A stretch of DNA of 64,000 nucleotides from JABSSA01 sp039975755. Its GTDB lineage: Bacteria > Pseudomonadota > Alphaproteobacteria > Rhodobacterales > Rhodobacteraceae. Under the pieces are notes generated by a model that was not told the DNA's origin, did not search any database, and saw only the letters and a list, made by a program, of their open reading frames with translations. A program made the translations under genes and the position numbers. Where the stretch lies: the NCBI GenBank assembly GCA_039975755.1, contig JBDWGM010000106.1, positions 57,440 to 121,439 of the forward strand, read 5' to 3'. Below, piece after piece: positions 42,201-50,957 of this stretch; position 1 is the stretch's first letter; each line of letters begins with the position of its first letter.

Positions 42201-43088
42201 TTAAGCATCCGCTTGATGCGCGCTCCCAAATTCAAGCCAGGATCGTTCTTCTGGCGACAGATATTGATCCATCAAATTGTCATACGCTGCTAGTTCCGGG
42301 TTGGTTAATTCACCTTCCCATTTGCCGCTGGAACCACTGTGGAAAAAGTCTGAATCTGATTTCATGAAACCTTTGCCTCCAGCTGGGGCATAGCGTTCTG
42401 CATTGGCCTTCATATGATCGAACGTGGCCGCTTGAACCAACTGATCTATGACATGCGCAGGGTGTGACACATTAAGCGTAGTCGCCAGTTCTGCGAAATT
42501 GCCTGCCAAGTCGCGGGTCAAATCAGCGTAATGAAACAAGGTTACGTTGGATCGATTCGCAAGGGCAGTCGCCGCTTTGTAGTGCCGGACAATGTGCGCA
42601 AGTGGCATAAGATCCGTATCAAACCCTTCCGCACCTCCGTCTAGAAAGCGACTGAATGTGGTGCCCTCCGTATCGTTTTGAGGATACCAAACATCGAACC
42701 AAGGCATGGGGATATTGCGCACGTGCTTGCGAAAAGAAAAATGCGCATCAAGAGGATGGCGAAAGACACAGATATACTGCGCCTTGTCACCAACCGGCAG
42801 CCCATCCAAAGGAGTGTGGCTTTTCATAGAACGGCGATGCGTCAGTTGTTCAAGCCTGTCCGCGACTTCTGACATCTCCCGAATGCGGATGTCGACCCAA
42901 GGCATATTGACCGACAATTCTGTTTCGACATCTGGATCGCCGGAAAACAGCAAAGCAACGATGGTTTGCATCCAAGTTGTCCCGCATTTCGGAGGGGTAA
43001 CAACAATCACATCATCAGCGCGGATGTTGACCAAATCCCAACGTCTATTGTCAGTCAGAGGGCCCAGATAGAGTTTACGCTCGCTCAT
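42201..43088 (-). CDS. PAPS-dependent sulfotransferase
   Basis: A 295-aa cytosolic-type sulfotransferase. The 5'-phosphosulfate loop is TPPKCGTTW at about residues 31-39, the 3'-phosphate region is CVFRHPLDAHFSFRKH, and the C-terminal KSDSDFFHSGSSGKWEGELT segment matches the KxGxxGxWK-type motif, so a PAPS-binding site looks complete. Transfer of a sulfuryl group to a small hydroxyl or amine acceptor is likely; the acceptor is unknown. The ATG at 43088 is preferred over an extension to 43187 because the motif spacing is then normal. It follows the malonyl-CoA synthetase gene with 116 bp between. Confidence 0.88.
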   Translation of the reverse strand: MSERKLYLGPLTDNRRWDLVNIRADDVIVVTPPKCGTTWMQTIVALLFSGDPDVETELSVNMPWVDIRIREMSEVADRLEQLTHRRSMKSHTPLDGLPVGDKAQYICVFRHPLDAHFSFRKHVRNIPMPWFDVWYPQNDTEGTTFSRFLDGGAEGFDTDLMPLAHIVRHYKAATALANRSNVTLFHYADLTRDLAGNFAELATTLNVSHPAHVIDQLVQAATFDHMKANAERYAPAGGKGFMKSDSDFFHSGSSGKWEGELTNPELAAYDNLMDQYLSPEERSWLEFGSAHQADA

Positions 43089-43204
43089 AACTGTCGTCCT
43101 CTCTGCATGTTGCCCAATCAAGAGAAATCGAAAATTTTCAGAAAGCAATGCAACGGACGAAAAACAGCGCCAACACGCATAATACAACCGATTGGTTTTG
43201 GCAG

Positions 43205-44695
43205 TTAGCTACTATATTCGGCGCGCAAAACGTTCTTTTGCACTTTGCTCATCGTATTGCGTGGCAATTCATCCGTGATGATATAGCGGCGCGGATGTTT
43301 AAAACGGGCAAGATGTGTTTCGACCGTTTCAGCGATTGCATCAGCCGTTACTGTTGTGTCTTCCAAAACCACGGCTGCTAAAACGCTTTCTCCAAAATCC
43401 GGATGTGGAATGCCAAACACAGCACTTTCCAGGACGCCATTCACGTCGTTGATCACGTCCTCAATTTCTTTGGGATAGATGTTATAGCCCCCAGAAATAA
43501 TCAGATCCTTTTGGCGCCCGACGATGGAAATGCGGCCATCAGAGGTTTTGATACCCAGATCGCCAGTGATGAAAAACCCGGTATCGCGCAATTCTTCTGC
43601 GGTCTTTTCAGGCATATTCCAATAGCCTTTGAACACGTTGTCACCGCGCACTTCGATCATACCTATTTCATCTGCTGCAACGGGGGCACCATTGTTCGTG
43701 ATCTCAACTTCGGTGCCAGGCAGGGCGTATCCAACAGTACCCGCCAGCCGTTCACCATCAAACGGGTTAGAGGTGATCATGTTGGTTTCAGTCATCCCGT
43801 ACCGTTCAAGGATTCGATGGCCCGTGCGGTCTTCAAAGGCGGTGTGTGTTTCGGCCAAAAGCGGTGCAGAACCCGATACGAACAGGCGCATATTTGTTGT
43901 TAGATCACCGTTCAAACGCCCATCGTCCAAGAGCCGCGTGTAAAATGTTGGCACGCCCATCAACATCGTAGACGCGGGAAATTCGGCGATGATCGTTTCT
44001 ACATCAAAAGCTGCCGTGAAACGCACCTGGGCCCCAGCCAACAATGACGTGTTCATCGCTACAAATAGGCCGTGTGTATGAAAGATTGGTAAGGCATGGA
44101 TCAAGCGATCTCGATCTGTGATCTGCCAAAGGTCGGTCAAGCTTTGCGCATTGGACAGCAGGTTCTGGTGGCTCAACATAGCGCCTTTTGAACGTCCCGT
44201 TGTGCCAGATGTATAAAGCAACGCGGCCAGATCATCTGGCCCACGGGACACGGTTTCAAATGTTGTTGGCTTATCATTCGCTTTTGTGGACAAGGATCCA
44301 TTGCCATCGTTGGCAAGTGTCAAAACGCGGGTGCTTCCCCCGCTGATTGATGTGATCTCAGCCTCGTTACGCGCGTCACAAACAACAAGAGCAGGTGTTG
44401 CATCGCCGATGAAATAAGCCAGTTCGCTTTTTGTATATGCAGTGTTCAGAGGCAAATAAACCGCGCCAGCTTGGACCGTCGCGCCATACAGGGCGATAGT
44501 ATTCAGCAATTTTGGAGCTTGAACAACAACTCTGTCGCCGGGCTTTACACCAGCTTCTATCAATACATGCGCAAGCTGGGCGACACGTTCGACAAACTGC
44601 GCGTAGGTCCGCGTTGTCCCATCGTCCAACGTGAGAAAGAGAGCATCGCTATGGGCATGGCGCGCAATCAGAGCATCATACAGGGTATTTGTCAC
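43205..44695 (-). CDS. matB: malonyl-CoA synthetase
   Basis: A 496-aa ANL-superfamily acyl-CoA synthetase: P-loop LYTSGTTGRSKGAML, the A5 region ERYGMTETNMITSNP, A7 ITGDLGI, A8 GRQKDLIISGGYNIYPKEIED and the catalytic Lys near the end in PRNTMSKVQKN. The Met-Ile-Thr-Ser-Asn-Pro stretch and the LPIFHTHGLFVAMN segment fit MatB-type malonate enzymes. It makes malonyl-CoA from malonate, CoA and ATP. It starts with GTG overlapping the malonyl-CoA decarboxylase stop, so the two are translated together. Confidence 0.9.
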   Translation of the reverse strand: MTNTLYDALIARHAHSDALFLTLDDGTTRTYAQFVERVAQLAHVLIEAGVKPGDRVVVQAPKLLNTIALYGATVQAGAVYLPLNTAYTKSELAYFIGDATPALVVCDARNEAEITSISGGSTRVLTLANDGNGSLSTKANDKPTTFETVSRGPDDLAALLYTSGTTGRSKGAMLSHQNLLSNAQSLTDLWQITDRDRLIHALPIFHTHGLFVAMNTSLLAGAQVRFTAAFDVETIIAEFPASTMLMGVPTFYTRLLDDGRLNGDLTTNMRLFVSGSAPLLAETHTAFEDRTGHRILERYGMTETNMITSNPFDGERLAGTVGYALPGTEVEITNNGAPVAADEIGMIEVRGDNVFKGYWNMPEKTAEELRDTGFFITGDLGIKTSDGRISIVGRQKDLIISGGYNIYPKEIEDVINDVNGVLESAVFGIPHPDFGESVLAAVVLEDTTVTADAIAETVETHLARFKHPRRYIITDELPRNTMSKVQKNVLRAEYSS

Positions 44696-45990
44696 GACGT
44701 GGCTTCCTTGGGTTTTGGAGGGAGGGCAGAGTTCAACAAAGATTGCGCAGGTTTGGCGGCCGAAACGACAGAGTTCAACGCGAAATCCTCGTGGTAGCGA
44801 TCAGTTAACGACAGATCATAGAGGTAATTGACCATCGCACCACTAGATTGCTTAAGGCCATTTTTCGACATGTCAGCGTTGGCATGGATTTCATAAACTT
44901 CTGCACCATTGCCCAAATGAAAACGCGTGACCGGGTCAATGGGCATGCCATCTTCGCGCTTTGCTGTCAGCAAATAGCGTGCGGCCATGATGCGAATATC
45001 TTGCGGTTCTGCGCGATGTTCTAAGATTGCGGATGCAACGTGACCATGGTCGGGATTGTCCGTTTGTTTGGCAAGCCATTGATTGAGACCCGGTATGGGC
45101 GACAACGTGACGAATTTCTCAAGTTGAGGGAACGACAGAGACAATTCAGCAACCACCTGCTTGATCAACAAGTTGCCAAAACTGATCCCTGATAGCCCTT
45201 TTTGACAGTTGGAGATTGAATAGAAAACCGCAACTTTGGCATCTTCGGCCTCCAAAGGTGTGCGACCATCAGACAGCAGGTCAGTGATTGATCCGGGTAT
45301 CGTTTCGGTCAACGCGACTTCTACAAAGATCAACGGTTCGTCAGGCATCGAAGGATGGAAAAATGCAAAGCAACGGCGATCAGGCGGAAACAACCGCCGC
45401 CGCAAATCATCCCAATCGTTGATTTGATGGACCGCTTCATACGCAATGATCTTGTCCAGAATGCGCGCAGGTGAATCCCAGTTGATCGCCTTGAGAACCA
45501 AGAAACCGCGGTTGAACCAACTTCTTAAGAGGTGAACAAAATCATGGTCTGACCGGGCTATTTCTGGATTGGTTTTTAGACTGCGTAATAAATCCACCCG
45601 CATCGCCACAATGTCTGCGGTTGCACCAACAGGTTGGTTTAGCCGCCGCAGCAATTCTTGGCGTTTGGGTTCAGAAGATTTTGACAGCGCCTTGAATGCG
45701 TCGAGTGACGGATCATCTGCATATGCTGCTGCCAATGCCGTCAACTCTGGTACATCGATGTCAAATTCGTCATTCAGAAACGAAAAGAATGCGGGTTTTT
45801 CTTCTTCTGGCAGCGACCGGTATCGCTCCAGCACAGTTGCCGCTAGCGTTTGACCCGAAACAACGCCTTCTGGCGACAGTAATGCGCGGCATAACTCGTA
45901 AATATCGCGTTTGTCGTTAGAGCTTCGCAGCGTTCCGCTGCGGTCAAAGAGCGTGGATAATAGGTCGCCAAGGAAGCGATTGCGCTGCAC
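44692..45990 (-). CDS. matA: malonyl-CoA decarboxylase
   Basis: A protein of about 432 aa of the malonyl-CoA decarboxylase family, releasing CO2 from malonyl-CoA to give acetyl-CoA. The N-terminal helical part has CRALLSPEGVVSGQTLA and PAFFSFLNDEFDID, and the C-terminal catalytic GNAT-like domain has CFAFFHPSMPDEPLIFVEVALT, VAVFYSISNCQKGLSGISFGNLLIKQV and SPIPGLNQWL; the His and Ser of the catalytic centre in these segments are present. The frame could start at GTG 46017, but GGAGAG six bases before GTG 45990 points to the inner start. With matB it forms a malonate-to-acetyl-CoA pair. Confidence 0.9.
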   Translation of the reverse strand: MQRNRFLGDLLSTLFDRSGTLRSSNDKRDIYELCRALLSPEGVVSGQTLAATVLERYRSLPEEEKPAFFSFLNDEFDIDVPELTALAAAYADDPSLDAFKALSKSSEPKRQELLRRLNQPVGATADIVAMRVDLLRSLKTNPEIARSDHDFVHLLRSWFNRGFLVLKAINWDSPARILDKIIAYEAVHQINDWDDLRRRLFPPDRRCFAFFHPSMPDEPLIFVEVALTETIPGSITDLLSDGRTPLEAEDAKVAVFYSISNCQKGLSGISFGNLLIKQVVAELSLSFPQLEKFVTLSPIPGLNQWLAKQTDNPDHGHVASAILEHRAEPQDIRIMAARYLLTAKREDGMPIDPVTRFHLGNGAEVYEIHANADMSKNGLKQSSGAMVNYLYDLSLTDRYHEDFALNSVVSAAKPAQSLLNSALPPKPKEATS

Positions 45991-46025
45991 CGGTGTCTCT
46001 CCATCTTTGGATGGCACGCTGCCAT

Positions 46026-46041
46026 AATATCGATTTTATTG
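46026..46041. promoter_or_regulatory. AATATCGAT-type motif before the malonate genes
   Basis: AATATCGATTTTATTG lies 36 bp upstream of the preferred malonyl-CoA decarboxylase start. It matches the motif at 47150-47166 in every base except for one inserted A. It may be a binding site of the neighbouring GntR regulator. Confidence 0.55.
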
Positions 46042-46067
46042 CAAACTGATAGTTTAAATCGTCATAA

Positions 46068-46730
46068 TCAAAGGTAAGTAAGTTGCGTTGTAAGGTATTC
46101 ACCCGTCAGTCGATAATGACTGAGCAAAGCAACTGATGCGGCTTCTCCGTCTCGTTGGACGGCCGCATCAAAGATATTGTCGTGCTCTGCTGTGATGTCG
46201 CGTTTTTGGTAATTCGGACCACCAGCAGCAAGGTATCTGTACCGGATGTTGAGGTCGTATAGCTGACTGCAATACCGTTCCAACATTGGAGAATTGGCAT
46301 TGCTGATCAGGGTCATATGGAAATTCTTATGCGCCTCTTCGAATGTGTCGGTATCAGCAGAACGTTTCATGTGGTGATGTGACAGAACAAGGCGTTCTTC
46401 CCAGTCTGGCGTGGCTAAATTTACGGATTGACGCAAAGCCATATCTTCCAGCACAGTCCGCAATCTGAGGATTTCGTCAAAATTCGCCAGGCTCGCCGGA
46501 GCTGCACGAAACCCGCGTTGGTCTATCCGTTCCACCAACATATCAGAGGTCAAAAGACTAAGCGCCTCGCGGACCGGGGACGCGCCCGTATCCAGCAATT
46601 TGCGCAATTCCTCGATCTTGAGTTTCTTTCCGGCGGGCAAGGCTCCGGTCAGGATCATTTCACGCAACGAAAGATAGGCCGTGCGCGTGGCTGAGGTCTC
46701 TCTGCCGTTGGTGTCGTCCATCAAATTCAT
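46068..46730 (-). CDS. GntR/FCD family regulator (second)
   Basis: A 220-aa regulator: N-terminal winged helix with LREMILTGALPAGKKLKIEELRKLLDTGASPVREALSLLTSDMLVERIDQRGFRA (parts: GASPVREALSLLTSDMLVER) and an FCD domain with the His-rich SHHHMKRSADTDTFEEAHKNFHMTL segment for metal and ligand binding. It is transcribed toward the malonate genes with 77 bp between and lies 10 bp after the YCII gene. GntR/FCD proteins also control malonate genes in rhizobia (MatR). Start is ATG 46730; GTG 46736 is possible. Confidence 0.9.
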   Translation of the reverse strand: MNLMDDTNGRETSATRTAYLSLREMILTGALPAGKKLKIEELRKLLDTGASPVREALSLLTSDMLVERIDQRGFRAAPASLANFDEILRLRTVLEDMALRQSVNLATPDWEERLVLSHHHMKRSADTDTFEEAHKNFHMTLISNANSPMLERYCSQLYDLNIRYRYLAAGGPNYQKRDITAEHDNIFDAAVQRDGEAASVALLSHYRLTGEYLTTQLTYL

Positions 46731-46740
46731 GCCCACCCCC

Positions 46741-47127
46741 CTAGGTCAGCGTGACACTGTTAGTAGACAGTCCAACAGCCAAATTCAACGACCCCTCGTT
46801 GATCATCCAGCGGTGCATGACAAAAGTACGCGCACCAGATTTGTGCATTGGATCAGCCTCTGCCAGCGCACGGGCCGCTTCCAAGCTGTCAGCGCGATAG
46901 ATAATCAAGCCCACACCTTGCATGTTCTCACCACTTTCGTCCGACATTGGACCGGCAAGGGCCAAAAGTCCCTTGCGTTCAAGCTCAGCTTGGTAAGCGA
47001 GGTGATCAGGCAACAACGCCTTTAAGTCCTGTGGTTCCTTAGCGGGGGTAGACATCGCAACGTATAGCTCCAATGCCAAAGCTCCTCGCGATTTTGCGTC
47101 TGCTTTGTAGTCTGCCCATGCAACCAT
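46741..47127 (-). CDS. YCII-related (YciI family) protein
   Basis: A 128-aa protein of the YciI/YCII fold, a small alpha/beta barrel dimer. A normal YCII core runs from about residue 20 (ELYVAMSTPAKEPQDLKALLPDHLAYQAELERKGLLALAGPM; part: HLAYQAELERKGLLALAGPM) to the strand VGLIIYRADSLEAARALAEADPMHKSG; the His in HLAYQ and the Asp in EADP correspond to the conserved pair. TftG, a dehydrochlorinase in the hydroxyquinol branch of a chlorinated-aromatic pathway, has this fold. It is the first gene of the minus-strand unit and is divergent from the FAH-family gene. Confidence 0.82.
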   Translation of the reverse strand: MVAWADYKADAKSRGALALELYVAMSTPAKEPQDLKALLPDHLAYQAELERKGLLALAGPMSDESGENMQGVGLIIYRADSLEAARALAEADPMHKSGARTFVMHRWMINEGSLNLAVGLSTNSVTLT

Positions 47128-47149
47128 TTCTATTTCCCCAAGATTTAAA

Positions 47150-47166
47150 AATATCGATATTTATTG
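47150..47166. promoter_or_regulatory. palindromic motif in the divergent catabolic promoter
   Basis: AATATCGATATTTATTG contains the perfect 14-bp palindrome AAATATCGATATTT (47149-47162) and a further half copy, TCGATATTG, lies at 47174. It sits in the 92 bp between the divergent YCII and FAH-family genes and is nearly identical to the site at 46026. It is a likely regulator site. Confidence 0.6.
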
Positions 47167-47219
47167 ACTTGCGTCGATATTGTAGGCAGAAATTATCCAA
47201 ACTGACAAGGATTATGCAT

Positions 47220-48101
47220 ATGAAATATCTGGTGGGCGAGACGGAGCATGGCGCTGCTGTGTTTGCTGTAACGGACGAAAAAGCCGTTAATCTTGCAGCT
47301 TTAGACGCCGCCGTTGGTTCGGACCTGATGGCGTTGATCAATGATCCGGCGTTGGTAGAATCAGTTTCAGCGAAAATGAGCACTGCGCCGCATGTGCCCC
47401 TCGAATCGATTACACCCGCGTTGCCAGTTGCCAAGCCCGGCACGATCATCTGTCTTGGGCTGAACTACACCGACCACATCAAAGAGGGGGGATATGATAT
47501 CCCGGAATATCCGGCCCTTTTTATGCGCGGAAAAAACTCGATTATGGCCGCCGGTGCGCCTTTGGTGCGCCCAACGTGTTCTGACAAGTTAGACTACGAA
47601 GCCGAATTGATGATCGTGGTCGGCAAAGGTGGCAGACACATTTCCGAAGCGGACGCGTTGGATCATGTTTTTGGTTACACTGTTTTCAACGACGGATCCG
47701 TGCGGGATTATCAACGCAAGACCCACCAATGGACACCAGGCAAAAATTTCGACAACACCGGGGCGGTCGGCCCTTACGTCGTCACTCCTGATGATTTGCC
47801 CGCCGGAGCTGCGGGCCTCAAGATCGAAAGCCGCGTAGGGTCCGAGATTCTGCAATCGTCAAATACGGGCAACATGATTTGGTCTGTGGCGCAAACCATT
47901 GCGACGATCTCGGAATACACAACTTTAGAACCTGGTGATTTGATTGCGATGGGAACACCTCCCGGCGTGGGCCATGCCAAGAAACCAAACCCTCGTTGGT
48001 TGGTTCCCGGGGAAGTCGTTGATATCGAAATTGAAGGTATCGGCATTTGTTCCAATCCTATCGTCGACGAAAAAGACCGTGTCGTGGCGGCAGCACAATG
48101 A
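47220..48101 (+). CDS. fumarylacetoacetate hydrolase family protein
   Basis: A 293-aa FAH-family enzyme. The N-terminal region is short; the C-terminal metal-dependent core has LGLNYTDHIKEGGYDIPEYPALFMRGKNSI, the Glu-containing LDYEAELMIVVGKGGRHISE (metal ligand E-x-E), then GYTVFNDGSVRDYQ and the GDLIAMGTPPGVGHA signature. Such enzymes hydrolyse or decarboxylate acylpyruvate-type products of ring cleavage. The ATG at 47220 follows AAGGA by nine bases; another ATG lies at 47214. The stop overlaps the next gene, so it is the first gene of a compact rightward unit. The exact substrate cannot be read. Confidence 0.9.
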   Translation: MKYLVGETEHGAAVFAVTDEKAVNLAALDAAVGSDLMALINDPALVESVSAKMSTAPHVPLESITPALPVAKPGTIICLGLNYTDHIKEGGYDIPEYPALFMRGKNSIMAAGAPLVRPTCSDKLDYEAELMIVVGKGGRHISEADALDHVFGYTVFNDGSVRDYQRKTHQWTPGKNFDNTGAVGPYVVTPDDLPAGAAGLKIESRVGSEILQSSNTGNMIWSVAQTIATISEYTTLEPGDLIAMGTPPGVGHAKKPNPRWLVPGEVVDIEIEGIGICSNPIVDEKDRVVAAAQ

Positions 48102-48763
48102 ATGCGCCAACAGACACAGAGCTAAATGAATTGCGTAAAAAAGCGCAGGAAGATCACCGTGCTTTGCGCAGCCGGATCAGCCGTCTTTCGGATGACGCGA
48201 TTGATCTGATCCTGCGGGATGCGCGGTCACATTATGCGTGGACAGATAAGCCGATTCCGGACGGTATGTTGGAAGAAATCTACGACATAACCATCAATGG
48301 TGCGACGTCGATGAACACGTTGCCAGCGCGGTTCATTTTTGTGAAATCACCAGAAGGCAAAGACCGTCTGGCCAAGTCGCTCAAGCCCCTGAATGTGCCA
48401 AAAATGATGGGTGCGCCGGTGACTGCAATTATCGCGCAGGATATGAATTTCTGGCATGAATTGCCTTTCCTCTTCCCGCATGAAGATCGGCGACACATGT
48501 TTGATGGCAATGACGCCTATTGCGAAGACACAGCGTATCGGAACGCGACCCTGCAAGGTGCCTATTTTATGATAGCGGCGCGGGCCGTCGGGTTGGACGT
48601 TGGCGCGATGTCGGGTTTTTCAAACGCGATTGTGGATGAAGAATTCTTCAAAGGCACAAGCCTGAAATCTAACTTTCTGTGCAACATCGGATACGCGGAC
48701 GAAACCGCGCTGTTCCAAAAACTGCCACGCTTTGCATTCGATAAAGCGTGCAGCGTGATCTGA
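48098..48763 (+). CDS. nitroreductase family protein, RutE/HadB-like
   Basis: A 221-aa flavin-dependent nitroreductase-type protein resembling RutE, the malonic semialdehyde reductase of uracil breakdown: ITINGATSMNTLPARFIFV, GAPVTAIIAQDMNFWHELP, ATLQGAYFMIAARAVGLDVGAMSGFSNAIVDEEFF and LCNIGYAD are all close to RutE. It may reduce a quinone, semialdehyde or nitro compound with FMN and NAD(P)H. The start overlaps the FAH stop. The Rut proteins for uracil cleavage are not present, so the substrate is likely another. Confidence 0.87.
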   Translation: MNAPTDTELNELRKKAQEDHRALRSRISRLSDDAIDLILRDARSHYAWTDKPIPDGMLEEIYDITINGATSMNTLPARFIFVKSPEGKDRLAKSLKPLNVPKMMGAPVTAIIAQDMNFWHELPFLFPHEDRRHMFDGNDAYCEDTAYRNATLQGAYFMIAARAVGLDVGAMSGFSNAIVDEEFFKGTSLKSNFLCNIGYADETALFQKLPRFAFDKACSVI

Positions 48764-48775
48764 GAGGACAAATAT

Positions 48776-49234
48776 ATGGCTGTGAAAATGAAAACCGTCG
48801 TAACGTATCGGGCAAAAGCTGAATGCCCGACGCATGCACGTACGGAAATTCCTGTGCGTGACTTGAACGTTGTGATTGACGAACCGACCGAACGCGGCGG
48901 GACAAACCTTGGCCCGACACCGACCGAAACGGCGATGACCGCTTTGATCGCGTGTACCAACGTGATCGGCCACAAAAACGCGAAACGTTTGGGTATCGAT
49001 TTGGGCGAAATCTCGATCGATGCAGACTGCAAATTCGACCGTCGCGGTGTCCTCATGGAAGAAGAAATCGACGTTCCGTTTCCCGCGATCACGCTAACTG
49101 TGAATTGCACGACACCCGCCAGCCAAGCAGAGTTGGAACAGGTCGGGGTAGAAACCGCGAAATACTGTGCCATTGCCAAATTGTTCGAAGCAGCTGGTAC
49201 GGACCTGACGGTGAATTGGGTGAAAGCAAACTAA
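48776..49234 (+). CDS. OsmC family protein
   Basis: A 152-aa OsmC/Ohr-fold protein (alpha/beta dimer). Two family cysteines appear as ALIACTNVIGHKNAKRLG (residues about 58-75) and the later ETAKYCAIAKLFEAAG. Such proteins are thiol peroxidases with an active Cys pair; the gene order (FAH, nitroreductase, OsmC, TRAP) suggests detoxification of a reactive quinone or peroxide formed in the pathway, or simple stress protection. Twelve bases separate it from the nitroreductase gene. Confidence 0.87.
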   Translation: MAVKMKTVVTYRAKAECPTHARTEIPVRDLNVVIDEPTERGGTNLGPTPTETAMTALIACTNVIGHKNAKRLGIDLGEISIDADCKFDRRGVLMEEEIDVPFPAITLTVNCTTPASQAELEQVGVETAKYCAIAKLFEAAGTDLTVNWVKAN

Positions 49235-49279
49235 AATCACTTGGGCCGACGCGCCCACTTTTCTGGGAGGAAAAAGTAC

Positions 49280-50353
49280 ATGATGAATTGGACACGACGC
49301 GCTCTGCTGGGGGCTACACTTGCAACACTGACATCATTGCCCGCAGCGGCACAGGAAACCATTTCCGCGGTTGTCATTGATGGGTATCCTGATCGGGCAC
49401 TATGGGTAAAGGAATTCACGAATTTCTTCATTCCCGAAGTTGATCGTCGGTTGGCCGAAAATGGCAATTTCGTCATGAACTGGCAGGAAAATTACGGTGG
49501 TTCTATCGTTAAACCCAAAGGGGTTCTTGAAGGCGTTGAATTGGGTCTTGGGGACATTGGAATTGTCACAACAATTTTCCATTCTTCGAAACTGCCAAGC
49601 CAAGCCCTGTCTGCGGTAACTCCGTTTGTATCCAGCGATGCACGCGCTGTTGCGCAGGCTGTCGACGAAATCGCACGTGAATTCCCTGCCATGCAGAACG
49701 AATTTGCGGCGCAGAACCAAGTGTATCTGGCAACCGGCGTCGTGTTGAACAGTTATCAGATGTTCTCAACCAAAGAAGTGAGCGCTGTTTCCGATTTGGA
49801 AGGCTTCAAAGTTGCTGGTGCGGGGATGAACTTGCGTTATCTGGAAGGGATCCAAGACGCGGCAGGCGTGCGCGGCGGTTTGACCGACTTTTACAACATG
49901 TTGCAAACCGGTTTGGTGGACGCAGGCATGTTGTGGCCCGAAGCAGCAGCAACCTTCAAAATCTCCGAAGTGGCACCCTATATGCTGCGCGCGGATCTCG
50001 GTGCTGTGAACTCGAAAACGATCACAGTGAACAAAGACTATTGGGACGGGCTTCCTGATGAAGTGAAAGAAGTCTTGCAAGCCGTCGCAGTAGATTATCG
50101 TGACCACCTTGCCGGTATCGCAATGGATCGTGCTGCAGCAGCAGAAGAAGCCTATGTCGCGGCAGGTGGGAAAATCATCGAAGTGTCTGCGGAAGATCGC
50201 TTGGCCTGGGCTGCAGCGATGCCAAACATCGCACAAGAATGGGCCACTACCCTGAATGACAAAGGTGAGCCCGGTTCGGAAATGCTTGCGGCCTATCTTG
50301 GCAAACTCCAAGCCGCTGGTTTCGTCGGCGTTCGCGATTGGTCCAAGCAGTAA
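49280..50353 (+). CDS. dctP: TRAP transporter substrate-binding protein DctP (second system)
   Basis: A 357-aa periplasmic binding protein, with a twin-arginine-like start (NWTRRALLGATLATLTSLPAAAQ) that may be a Tat or Sec signal. DctP-type features: KPKGVLEGVELGLGDIGIVTT, the GVRGGLTDFYNMLQTGLVDAGMLWPEA ligand helix region, and a C-terminal helical part. It is more distant from the first DctP than the permeases are from one another. The GGGAGG at 49265-49270 sets the start. With the downstream dioxygenase the ligand is likely an aromatic acid or ring-cleavage precursor. Confidence 0.88.
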   Translation: MMNWTRRALLGATLATLTSLPAAAQETISAVVIDGYPDRALWVKEFTNFFIPEVDRRLAENGNFVMNWQENYGGSIVKPKGVLEGVELGLGDIGIVTTIFHSSKLPSQALSAVTPFVSSDARAVAQAVDEIAREFPAMQNEFAAQNQVYLATGVVLNSYQMFSTKEVSAVSDLEGFKVAGAGMNLRYLEGIQDAAGVRGGLTDFYNMLQTGLVDAGMLWPEAAATFKISEVAPYMLRADLGAVNSKTITVNKDYWDGLPDEVKEVLQAVAVDYRDHLAGIAMDRAAAAEEAYVAAGGKIIEVSAEDRLAWAAAMPNIAQEWATTLNDKGEPGSEMLAAYLGKLQAAGFVGVRDWSKQ

Positions 50354-50384
50354 ACTCTGACCGACCCGAGAAAGGGCCAAGATA

Positions 50385-50957
50385 ATGCTCAAGTCTGGAA
50401 TGACCGGCCTCTCTCGGGTCGCCAATACACTTGCGATCGCGGCCAACGTTGCAGGGACATGTACTGTCTTGACGTTGGTGGTGATCCTGAATGTCGATGT
50501 GATCGCCCGGGGATTGTTCAACGCGCCACTTAAGGGGACTTACGAAATTGTCCAGCTGGCCGTCGTGTTCATCGTGTTCTTGCAGCTGGCGGATGTGGTG
50601 CGCGCGGATCGGTTAACGCGATCGGACGGGTTTCTAAACCTGTTACACAGCCGCCGTCCGGGTCTGACCACTAATATACGCCGCATCATAAACGCGTTTT
50701 CGGCAATCTTTATGGGCCTGATTGCATACATCATGTTCCCTGAGTTTATCAAAATGTGGGGGACACAAGATTTCTTCGGTGTCCCTGGTGTTTTCACGGT
50801 GCCATGGTGGCCGGTCAAATTGGTCATTGCATCCGGCAGCGCACTGGCATGCGTTGTGTTCGCGCTCAAGGTCATCACCGGGCAAGATCGCCCTCAATTG
50901 ATCAGAATGCCCGAGCATGATGCCTCAAAAAATTCCGACACAGGCGAACCAAAATAA
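50385..50957 (+). CDS. dctQ: TRAP transporter small permease (second system)
   Basis: A 190-aa four-helix DctQ protein: FNAPLKGTYEIVQLAVVFIVFLQLADVVRADRLTRSD (part: LKGTYEIVQLAVVFIVFLQL), then three further hydrophobic stretches. The C-terminal tail is polar (MPEHDASKNSDTGEPK). The stop touches the dctM start, so the two permeases are coupled. Start ATG 50385 lies in the 31 bp after dctP. Confidence 0.9.
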   Translation: MLKSGMTGLSRVANTLAIAANVAGTCTVLTLVVILNVDVIARGLFNAPLKGTYEIVQLAVVFIVFLQLADVVRADRLTRSDGFLNLLHSRRPGLTTNIRRIINAFSAIFMGLIAYIMFPEFIKMWGTQDFFGVPGVFTVPWWPVKLVIASGSALACVVFALKVITGQDRPQLIRMPEHDASKNSDTGEPK

